Shown: piece after piece, positions 13,801 to 24,300 of the stretch
Numbering within the stretch: position 1 is the stretch's first letter
Layout: the number at the start of each line of letters is the position of its first letter
Assembly: GCF_037975245.1 (NCBI RefSeq)
Contig: NC_092563.1
Location: 14,372,001-14,436,000, forward strand
Length of the DNA stretch: 64,000 bases
Source: Apostichopus japonicus
Taxonomy: Eukaryota; Echinodermata; Holothuroidea; Aspidochirotida; Stichopodidae
Direction: 5' to 3'
The notes under the pieces: model-generated
What the model saw: the letters and a program-made list of their open reading frames with translations, nothing else
What the model was told of the DNA's origin: nothing
The model's database searches: none
Translations under genes and position numbers: made by a program

Positions 13801-15208
13801 CCGAACCCAATGTTTCTTAAAACATTTTCCACTAATAACACCCATTAGCGATTGGAAACCACTTTTGCACATTCCCCTTTACCAGAGCTGTGGATGACCT
13901 TTATACTCTTTCAGGGAATTTGTTGTTCAATGCCTACTATATATACACTTACAGTAGGCCTACTGTACTTAGCTAATTCACACTACTTGGAGTCCAGCCT
14001 GGCACCCTAAGGGAGTCTGTGCACCCAAGTTGAAGAAACCCTGCCCTAAACTACTGTACAGTATGAGAAAGAGACTAAAAATGGTCAAACATCGTAACCA
14101 ATCACAAAGTGCTTAACAAGTCGGTGGCAGTCGGCATAAACTGACACACTGTGTTATCGATCAGCACCAACAAAAATATATGACAGCTGTTCGACTAGCA
14201 GTAGGCTACTCATCGATTGCCACAACCAGTCTTGACATTTACCAGTTCTTAGGAGAATGTTAGTCATTTCTGCTTGCCACAATTTCACCTTTTCTTATTT
14301 TTGTTTACCCTGCGCCCTTCAACACATTATCCTACCAAGAGGCATACAATTTGTTAAATTACTTTACAACATTTAATTGGGAATACTTTGTATAGAGTGA
14401 AAAAAAACAAAACAACTTTTTGGTTAAAATTTGGGGGCAAAGAATTATGACCTTGTTCAGAACTACGGTTCACTAGTGATTATCAAAGGTGTGAGTTTGC
14501 TCTATTGATTGAGTACAATAACTGGTAATTGTCAATATTTTGATATCCATTGAACACAAATTATTGAAAACAAATTCTCCATACTTCAGCAAGCACAAAT
14601 GAACTTGAAGGGTGTCAAAAAATCTTTCTAAAACTTTCCAAACATACAGAGCTCCACTGGGAGGGTTGCACAATCATGTTCCTCTGTTTATAATGTCCAA
14701 ACATAACGCACTCTAATGTTCTTACAGATTTAGAAGGCCTACAATTTAACTTCTATAATTACTAAAGGTGTATACATTTCATAAGCCTAGGCCTTATTTG
14801 GGTTGCTTCAATAGCATGTTATTTCATAACTTATTGTGGTTTCTTTTTACTAGAATGCTATTAGTCATGCATTTAATCCAATCCAGAGCATTTTGTGTCC
14901 GAAGATTTAATGAAATAAACTTATTGGGTACTTTAACCCAAAAATGGTTAACTGATTACTAAACTATCCATTGAAGTTAATTTTTCATCGGTGTACCACT
15001 CAACTCCAGCGGGGTTATGCAATTTGTACTGAATGGAAAGCCTACTGTATAAACTTCAAATCAATGGACATGGTTTGGCGATAAGAATGATAAAATACTC
15101 AACTGCTTCACTTATTTCCAAGATCGCTTCGGGAAGCTTCAGGTACGCCAACCCGACTGGTATATCATATTCTTGAGATGGAAAGAGTATTGCTTCCGTG
15201 TCAGCCAT
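7873..15208 (-). CDS. MARVEL-domain four-pass membrane protein (CMTM/plasmolipin-like)
   Basis: Four coding exons on the minus strand: 15104-15208, 10223-10399, 9232-9330 and 7873-8031. All junctions are phase 0 with GT-AG ends (the first donor, GTTGAG, is weak). Together they give 179 residues, the usual size for plasmolipin and CMTM proteins. The protein starts MADTEAILFPSQEYD. Four hydrophobic stretches follow: roughly residues 28-46 (with LLMLACIISVV), 65-82 (AVFLAITTCIIVFYVTGLV), 93-112 and 123-145 (LILAVAFAFIAMVAYF). A charged loop (TPDKNPDEEFYAH) separates the first two, and the cytoplasmic tail is short (WKRSIIKETLEAVEQ, ending APPGAKPQI). MARVEL proteins act in membrane apposition and vesicle traffic; the exact role here is inferred from the family. 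CMTM versus plasmolipin cannot be settled by eye. A large foldback transposon begins only 210 bp upstream of the start codon. Confidence 0.85.
12535..12640. repeat. Degenerate (GTAT)n microsatellite
   Basis: About 105 bp of imperfect gtatgtatgcatg repeats, lying in the first intron of the MARVEL gene. Confidence 0.8.
13661..13735. repeat. Polypurine (GGGAA)n tract
   Basis: About 75 bp made almost only of G and A on the plus strand, such as ggggaggggaagggaatggg. It lies in the first intron of the MARVEL gene. Confidence 0.8.
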
Positions 15209-15442
15209 GTTTTTGATTGGTTTCTTGAACTAAGGCGACTTCTGATCTGTTCGCTTCCGTTTGGAGATCTTGTAGTTTCTACCTGTATTTAATATGTAAC
15301 ACTCAGTGTTGTAAGAGCTCACACATTTGTTGAGCGTGTAAAACAAGAGCGTGAAACTTACGCAATCAATCACTTAAAAGAGTAGTTACGTACGTACCAA
15401 GCCTGCAGCAGTACCGTATGGCAAGCCGTTTTACTTTTTATT

Positions 15443-16070
15443 CGATATTTGATGATATCATCAAATATTTGGTGATATCAGCAAATAATTGTTGATATCA
15501 TCAAATCATTTGATGATATCATCAAATAATTGCTGATATCAACAATTATTTGCTGATATCAGCAAATAATTGTTGATATCAGCAATTCATTTGCTGATAT
15601 CACCAATTCATTTGCTGATATCACCAATTCATTTGTTGATATCATCAAATAATTGCTGATATCAACAAATAATTGCTGATATCAACAAATATTTGCAGAT
15701 ATCAGCAATTATTTGGTGATATCAGCAAATGAATTGGTGATATCAGCAAATCATTTGATGATATCAGCAAATCATTTGATGATATCAACAATTATTTGCT
15801 GATATCATCAAATAATTGGTGATATCAGCAAATCATTTGATGATATCAACAATTCCAACATATCACTTATTCATTTGCTGATATCAACAAATCAATTGGT
15901 GATATCAGTAATTGATTTAATGATATCAGCAAATGAACCGTACATATCACTAATGCATGCTTTTGTTGATATCACCAATTCATTTGTTGATATCACCAAT
16001 TCATTTGATGATATCACCAATTCATTTGCTGATATCAGTAATTCAACCGTGACGATGATATCAGTAATTC
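15443..16070. repeat. Left palindromic TGATATCA array of the foldback element
   Basis: About 30 units of the form TTGN-TGATATCA-NCAA. The variable base N next to the core takes all four values, on both sides, in different combinations. The units are separated by AAT or AAA. Confidence 0.85.
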
Positions 16071-16155
16071 AACCGTGACAGCCCGTCTGTCAGTGTACTA
16101 AGCAGTACATGCAAATGACAGTGACGAGACAACAGGGTACGGGTAGCGTTACTTT

Positions 16156-16421
16156 CACCTTGGCGATTGCGGTAAACTTGATGAAGCACAGATCGTTATT
16201 GACAGAAGTTCTCGGATTTTGGGGGAAGTAGAGAGGCTCTTAACTGGCAATGAGAATGCTTCTGAAGCGAAAGAACGTCTTCTCCAAAGCAAAGAGAAAT
16301 TTAGAACGGATTAACGCGAGCATCGATGAGCACAGGTTCAATTCAATAGCAGCTGTGCACGATCAGCTCCTTTCCATCGCAGACGCACAGGCACAGCCAG
16401 ACGGAACGTTGCAGCCATGAG
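16156..16421 (+). pseudogene. Coding-like fragment inside the foldback element, with one frameshift
   Basis: One frame reads CGKLDEAQIVIDRSSRILGE, continues through VERLLTGNENASEAKERLLQ and SKEKFRTD, and then stops near 16313. A shift of one base at that point reopens the frame as RINASIDEHRFNSIAAVHDQ and LLSIADAQAQPDGTLQP, followed by a stop at about 16419-16421. Composition is helix-forming and coiled-coil-like, and the DNA is more GC-rich than its surroundings. There is no start codon in frame. I do not recognise the protein. It may be a captured host exon or a decayed transposon gene. Confidence 0.45.
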
Positions 16422-16798
16422 CGGCGATCATGGGGGGGGGGGACATATTTTAGGTGGGGGATATAGTATCTAATATCCCCCTCCCCAATATTTGGTGGCA
16501 TAGTGTTTTTGTGTGGCTATAAATAGAAAATAATGCATGAGATTATTTATCCAAATCCTATTTGGCGGTGGCTAAAACTTCATCCAACACATGCGCTATG
16601 AGGTAAATGACTCTTCGTCGTCGTTTCTGTGACCTGTGACCGTATAGCATGTTGTCACTCATGATTATTATCATAATGTCTGTACATCTCTTGTGTATGA
16701 GTGTAAGTACGTACAATCATATATATGATCCACATCGATATGGGTTCACTGGGTCACTGGGTTTCCATTTGGCCTGTTTCCTACAAGATTTCTAACCG

Positions 16799-17419
16799 CA
16801 GGCACGTAGCCAAGTAGGGGGGGGGGTGGGGCGAAGATATTTTTGTCTTTTTTAACGATATCGAAGTTTTATATTTATAATATTTGTACACAATAAATTA
16901 ACTGTGTCTGAATTTTCGAAAATTCCCTGACCAACATTCTTCATCATACTTCCCTCTACTGACCGGTCTGTTAGGGGTTGAAGGTTTTTCTTCTATATTT
17001 GTTGACCATAGATGAAATTTTGTGCAACATTTATGGATATGTTTTGAAGTGAATTTATAATTCAAATTCTGAACAAATAATTGGCTTCAAACCTTGAAAA
17101 GTGGGGCTGACGGGTATTGTATAGGCCGTTACGTAGTATTACCTTCCAAAGCAATGATCCACAGGAGAAGCGATGAGGTCGAACATGATGTGTGCATGAC
17201 TGGTGACAATCTTGAAAAAGGTTATGGATAGAAGAAAAAAACTATTGGGAAAACTTGATTCTCAGGCCAAAGTATACAACTTGTTGATCATTTTCAAGCT
17301 CGAGAAGTGCCATTTCCTGTGATCTGGGGGGCTATCAAAACCAGAAATTTTCTGTGGCGCTCCGCTTAGATAGTAATTCGATCGCGCCCCCGGGTTAGAA
17401 AATCCTGGATACACGCCTG
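16799..17419. mobile_element. Possible hAT-like element nested in the foldback interior
   Basis: The left end, CAGGCACGTAGCCAAG, mirrors the right end, CCTGGATACACGCCTG (17404-17419). The right part shares catttcctgtgatct and gtggcgctccgcttagat with the MITEs at 25365-25659 and 26328-26697. I find no convincing 8-bp flanking duplication, so the two ends may belong to different insertions. A (TA)n/(CA)n microsatellite follows at about 17424-17495. Confidence 0.45.
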
Positions 17420-17430
17420 TATTTATATAT

Positions 17431-17495
<65 letters not shown>

Positions 17496-18019
17496 AAATA
17501 ACGAAGTGCGCGAACAATTTTAATTTGGGGTGGGGGAATTGTTACGCGTCTGCACCCAAGTTAAAGTCCCCCCACCCCAATATTTGAAACAAATCTCCCG
17601 CCACTGGTTGCAGCCACCATCGGGGAGCCAGTCTAATGGACACAGTTCCCAGCCTGTTTCTGTCGCCGACCAGGGTATACTTTTTACATTTTGGTATTTC
17701 ATATTGAACTACTTAACCACCCCGATATTATTTTTCATAGGTTTATAGGCCTGGCCTACTCGTTGCTTGCCCAACGTTTGTCGTCCCTGTCACGAGTGCA
17801 TGAGTAGCCACGGTACCTCTCCCAGTGGCAGTAGTAGTACTGTGTAACTTAGTCCCCTTTCCCCTCCCGTTGATCGCTATAACCAAGGCTGAAATTAACC
17901 GCGCACCAGGCGCCTTTCTGTGCCCGCTACCAGTCAAACAGCGCCCTTAAGACCCAAAAAGAATGCCTGTTGATGGCGCTCGTTTCTAATTCCTTTTTGT
18001 AGACGTTGGTTCGATACGC

Positions 18020-18532
18020 TTGAATTACTGATATCAGCAAATGAATTGGTGATATCAGCAAATGAATTGTTGATATCAGCAATTCCAACATATCGCCAAT
18101 TCAATTGCTGATATCAGCAAATCTTTTAATGATATCACCAAATCATTTCATGATATCAGCAATTCGGTTCCTCATATCACTAATTAATTAGTGATATGTC
18201 GGAATTGTTGATATCAGCAAATGATTTGCTGATATCATCAATTCAATTGCTGATATCACCAATTCATTTGCTGACATCAGCAAATATTTGTTGATATCAG
18301 CTATTATTTATTGATATCAGCAATTATTTGGTGATATCACCAAATGAATTGGTGATATCAGCAAATGAATTGCTGATATCAGCAAATGAATTGCTGATAT
18401 CAACAATTATTTGCTGATATCAGCAAATAATTGTTGATATCAGCAATTATTTGATGATATCATCAAATGATTTGATGATATCAACAATTATTTGCTGATA
18501 TCACCAAATATTTGATGATATCATCAAATATC
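18020..18532. repeat. Right palindromic TGATATCA array of the foldback element
   Basis: The inverted partner of the left array: about 25 units with the same invariant TGATATCA core. One unit differs (gctgacatcagc near 18270). Confidence 0.85.
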
Positions 18533-18566
18533 GAATAAAAAGTAAAACGGCTTGCCATAGTACCGT

Positions 18567-21344
18567 TGATACGAGGTTAGTGTCGTATGCAAAAGTGCAC
18601 GAATTGAAAACAGAACGAGATAAGTAATGGGGTGAGTCCGACCTCATAACTAGTTGCTAACTTGCGATGACCAGTAGTGGGATGCAGAAAATTCTTGGTG
18701 GGGAAAGGGGAAGGGTGTCCAAATTCATAATTTCCCACGACTAATTAAGATAGGGGGCTAAATATTTGTGGAAGGGCAAGAGACGAATGAATGAATCAAA
18801 AAAGGAGAGGGGGGGGGGCTGCACTGGAATCAATTGAAGCCCACACCTAGTGTTGTGGGTCCTCCCCACCCCTACACCAAAATGCGAAATGGTGTACTCT
18901 GAGGCACATTAAGATTAAATTTTAGATATGTATACGTAGCCCTAAATGCAAGCTAGGGTTTGCATATAAATACTTTGTTAAGGTTGAGAAAAGGAGGGAG
19001 GAAGGTTAAGCCTAGTCGGTCTAATTCTTCCTGGGTTGAATGCAAACTCCCCCCCCCCACTGCAGATCAGAGGTAGTGGGAGCCAAGACATCCCCTGTAT
19101 AAGTAAAATATAAACTGAGAACAAAAGTTGGCTATAGTATTCCCTCATCAATTTATAATTCCTTCAAGTTTCACAGACATTTACATCCAGTTAATACAAA
19201 CTTGCAATAAATTTTGTAAATGATTTTGTTGGAATCCTGCAGGCTGTATGGTATATAGTTGGTGCACCGAGTTGAATGTCTGTAATCCCACTACCAGGGG
19301 TGGCAGAAAACCTCACCCCCCCCATCATCACCCCTCTCTAAGAAAAAGAAATCATCCTCACCCTCTCTCAACCACAGGACCATACATTTCCTTTCCCATG
19401 TTCCCTGCATAAGAAAAACTTGCTTCTAAACATCATAATAGAAATAGCACTGAAAAATGACATATGAAGTCAAACTTACCAACTTTAATGACTACACAAA
19501 ATGACTTTTATCTGTTTATTTCATTCTCTACTTTTTCATAACAGGATACTATTTTAAATGAAGATTCTTAAAATTATATGAAACCTTTGTTCCCAAATTT
19601 GAGTTAACATTGCACAGCGTTAGCACCGAACACGAATGGCAAGATACACTAGAACCATGGCTGTTATTTATCAAAATTATTTGAAGATCAAAAAATATGT
19701 GGAAAAAAAATAGTTTAAATTTACTATTCTTACATAAAGTTTCATAGCTAGTGTTTCCTTTCTGCTTAACTTCTCTTAGTACTGTTTGACAGTCTTTTCA
19801 AAGCACACACAACATAAATGCACATGAAAAAATAACAAACAAACAAACAAAACCATGAAGAAATGTAAAGAAAGCATATTGCAATGAAACACAAATATCA
19901 AGACAAAATTTTCATGAACATAACTTACAACAAAGTTTAGTTTCTTACATATAACTTCAGGCACTGACTTTTAATACTGGCTAATAAAAAAAGGTTCATT
20001 GGGAGTCAAAAACAGCAGTTCTCTCAAATTCAGAAGATATAATAACAATATTAACTGAAATTGGTATTTTATTAGCATTTTAGCCCCATTTCATGATATT
20101 GAAAGCCATTTCAATTGCAATTAATCTTACTCGGTCATTTAAAGGCAAGGATGTGAAAGTGCGATAAAGATACAACCTGGAATCGTAGCAATTGTCTTCT
20201 ACTACAAATCATACTTAATTATGTACCGACAATTAAAATTAATAAAACATCTGTACATTATAGATATCCGTAGTAAGTCATTGTTTCTTTCTCATTAACA
20301 TTCAATGATAACGATCATTCTTTTTAAATTTCTTCTGAAAGACGACTGTTTGACAGAAATAATACTGATAGCAATTGATAAATATATAAGTAAAGACACA
20401 TGTTGGAAAATTGGCTGGTGGTAGAAGAGGACGGCTTGGTGATGGTGGTGGGGGAGGTGTGGGGAGGGAGAGGAGATGACCAAACTAATCAAGGAGGAAA
20501 TCAAACTGCCATTGTTACAGGCATCTAGAAAATCACAAATTTATCCAGCTATCCTTTTTCATGTTTTTTAACAATATCAACATTTAGATTTCAACGTAAC
20601 AAATCACACTAAGTTGTGCAAAAGTTTGATTGTCTTAAGCAGGCATTTTTTCTTGAATATGCTATAATTTGGCATTACCATACTGGACTGTTAAAAAGAA
20701 AGACCAGATGCCTGGAACCACTATCTACTAGGTTAAATCTATCAGGATTGCAGCAAGAATGATGAAATATATCAAACAGTTTGCAAAAAAGGAACAAAAC
20801 AGCTAGTGGATTAAATTTCTGAGATAAAAGAGATTCTTGCTTGGATTATAAAGTTAAAGTTTCAAAGTTTAGAGTCTTGTATCCAAGCCAAGGCCTTTCT
20901 TACACTGACTTTTACAACAGCGAAACCCTGGTCATTGCTTAAACTTGTCACACCAACACACCCAAAGGTTCACAATATACTGTTTGTCTCTGCAATGATT
21001 TGGGTTTCCATTTATGCGTGAGTATTTACACAAGTCATGGGAGGTGTCAAAAGTAACAACCCAATACAAAATGAAGTACTAAAATCACAAAATGCTTTCA
21101 AGCAAATGTGAAAATTGGATATGACATGCTACTAGTAAACTTAAATACATTTGATCAGAACCTACCATTTCATATAAAAAATTCCTGCTTTGAAAGGGCA
21201 TAACGGGTAAACAGTGAATGCATCTTTCACTATCTTAGGAATGTGATTTGGAATGATGAGTGGATTAATTTGCAGAAACTGAAACAAGAACGAATGAACA
21301 TATTGAGTAGAAAAAGGCTCCCAACAACATTTTCATCATGTTTA
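18567..21344. other. Intergenic, no gene seen
   Basis: AT-rich sequence with G- and C-runs near 18800 and 19050 that look like decayed small repeats. No exon was recognised. The part nearest 21344 should contain the 3' untranslated region of the phosphoesterase gene. Confidence 0.5.
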
Positions 21345-24300
21345 CTAGGCCCTGCTTATCGCTGCATGAGAAGATCCAGTGTCGGACACCAACGATAAGA
21401 CCGCGACTTCTGGTGGTGCCATAAAACGCATCGGAATTCCCCAGAAACCGACTCCACTTGATACGTAGAGGTAGGTACTTTCCTTAACGTGATAAAGTCC
21501 ATAGAAGTACGGCACGGAGAGATAGACGACCAGAGACACAGGAAAAAATTGACCTCCATGAGTGTGACCTGTATTAACGAGAGCATAGACAGAAAAGAAA
21601 AACATTTATACCAGTAGGATGGCCAGATGTTTTTTGTCATCAGATCAGACATTCTACCAATTCAATGCACTGTCCTCCTCCATCTGGCATGGCTTATATG
21701 CTGGCATTTCTAATGTATTTGATGCCAAAGTAAACAATAAATGTTTGATGTTACACTAGTCATGAATATTCATCATTTGTAATAGACAGGAGAGACCAGG
21801 TACAAAATGTATTTGTAAAGAAGAGCAATAAAAGTTTGGTACCTCAATCTCAAGTCTTTGTTTTGGTTGGGTCTGTATTGTTTAAATGAGGGTAGGAGAA
21901 TTTTAATTAATTTTTATCGTGCTATTATTGAAAGTATTTTAACTTTAAACATTTTAGTCTGGTTTTGTCACGCGAGTCTGAATGATCATAGGAAACTAGA
22001 ATCTGTCATAAGAAACGCACAGGCCTACCGTCCCTTCACTCACTCTACCAGGGGGGAACATTAAAACCTGTTAAAAATATATTGAATGATGATTACCACC
22101 CAGCAACTGATTATTTCAAGTTCCTGCCTTCAGGCAAAGGAATGCATACTTTTAAGGGTTCTAAAAGATTTACTGACAGTTTTTATCCTTCTGCTGTGAA
22201 GATATTCAATGCGCACCAAAACCGTTAAATAATTTTATACTCCAATATATTTAAATATTTTATGTACAATTACATACTTTGTAGACTTTATATAAGATAT
22301 GAGAGCATTTATATATTTTTGTATGCTTTAATATTTTGTAGGTACATTTTATGTTTTTGTTCATCTTTATATTGTGAGTACATTTTCATATTTTTGTACA
22401 TTTTATAGGAACGTTTTCATATCTATGTATATTATTTTACATCTTATATGTTGTTTACAATTTTTAATGTTTTGAGCTCTTGTTATCAACCAATTTGTAT
22501 TATATAATAATATGATTGGCTGAATAAATATCTATCTATCTACAAAGGGTCTGACCCACAACCACTGGGTGTCCGGAAGGTGTCTCAAGAAATAACCAGA
22601 TTCTCACGATCTACACCAGAGTATTCAAACTTGCCATTTTGCAATGTTGCCGAGCAGATACTTCCACAGGTTTTGTATTGCAGGTTTGTGAATTGTGAAT
22701 TGGGCTTTTGGTTCTGTTTGGTTCAATGTTTCAGAACAGTTAAACAGCTGCATTTCTCATAGCTGCATTGCAGGAATGATATATGGGGTACCTTCACCTC
22801 CATTGGTTATTTGTACATTCTCTTCTATCATCTGTCTCGGGAACAGCAATGGGTGTGACAATAACACACCTCCTATGTAATTCTCTGAACACTAATCAAG
22901 AGCAAATCTTTGACATAAGCCTGTATTCATCCACAATCATCACATGGATAGGATTTCCAATGAGCTGTTGTTGGTCTCCTAACTCTTGAAAATACTAAAC
23001 TAACATGAATATACAACTTTTTGTTTTCATCAAGCCAAGAGTAGGACAATTTTTTTATGTGGTAGTGCTGGCATCTGATGAGCCTACAACATGTACTATT
23101 AATGTAACTTTAAGATCTTTAAAGTCTCAGAAAAACATCATATAAGTTTGTCAACCTGAGAGGATAAGATCAAATTTCTGATCGGTTAGGATGGCTTGCT
23201 TTGCTGCAGAGGGTTGATGTGTCAGTAGAACAACTGGCATCGCAGAGTCCACACCGACCAAAGCCTTGGTAAGATTGAAATTGCGTCCAGTTCTGGAAAG
23301 CAACCATTCAAGAAAGGATCATTTATTACAGCAAATTTGGATTGTCTTAGTACAGCTGTCCCCAACCTTTTAGATCACATACCCAGGCTCTTATATGAGG
23401 ACTGAGCCAAAACCCATCGGAACCAAATTCCTCGGCATTGATGCACAGAATGCATGAATTGTAGATTGCACTATAAGGACTTGACTTTAAGAAATGAATT
23501 TGTAGATAAGAAATTTCTTCAACTTCTAAAAAAATCTTGCAACCCACCAACAAGTTTTCAAGACCCACTTTTTGAATCGCGCCACATATCTTGCAGACCA
23601 TCGACTTAGTGTACTCCTGTCTACTAACTATCACCTTTAACTTTGTCCAAAGCAAAGAAACAACACCACAACCATATTAGTATGACTATCAATGGAGGGA
23701 GGGTATAATTCTTTTATTGTTTTATTATAGAACAGTAGAGATGAAGTTTTGCACAATGAGAGTAATCTTGAATATCTTGTGTCTTCTGTTACCGAGTAAT
23801 TTTTCCCACGTGACCAATCACAGACTTGAACAGCATTAGAGTACATTGACAATTTTGTAACATGACATGACATGATTGAACAAATTTTTAATAAATACAG
23901 TAAAAAAACTATACATACTTTTGTCATACAAACACTTAGCCCCATAGGCCCACAACACTGTAACATCATATTATCCATTTAAGATGCACAAAGTTAGAAT
24001 GAAATATGCATGAGATTCTGGCCGTTCTGGCAATATGTTTTTATTGCAACTATATGCTCAGAATAACCATATCAATAACTACTTTACAGGACCACTGCTA
24101 GCCCCACTCCACCCCTCCCCTGCTCCCCCCAAAAAATTGTACAGCACTGGGACTCACAATTAGCTAAAGAAATACAACATACTGCTTTAACGGTCATCCA
24201 CGCTAATCCACAATATGCTAGAAATTTAAAATGACAGTTTTGCTCATTCATAACCAAACAACATTAAATTCAAATTTATCATCCTGAAGACAATTTCTTT

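Larger units (their letters stand above)
15418..18558. mobile_element. 3.1-kb foldback DNA transposon with GATATC arrays
   Basis: The element is bounded by the perfect 8-bp direct repeat AGTACCGT (15410-15417 and 18559-18566). Its two ends are inverted copies starting ATGGCAAGCCGTTTTAC. The first 185 bp of the two arms are identical by eye; the arms then continue as related but diverged arrays. Each arm is a string of about 20-bp near-palindromes with a constant core TGATATCA: left arm about 15443-16070, right arm about 18020-18532. The interior (about 16071-18019) holds a coding-like fragment, a possible nested element and a TA microsatellite. No transposase frame is visible, so it is non-autonomous. 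An 8-bp duplication fits hAT or P superfamilies; I cannot decide between them. The identical arms suggest recent activity or arm conversion. Confidence 0.85.

Noticed and set aside
15875-16078. 67-residue frame with ITNSF repeats
   Set aside because: A reading of the TGATATCA array, not a gene.
15443-18532. CRISPR-like array because of short regular repeats
   Set aside because: The genome is eukaryotic, the repeats are near-palindromes of about 20 bp without unique spacers, and they form the arms of a transposon.
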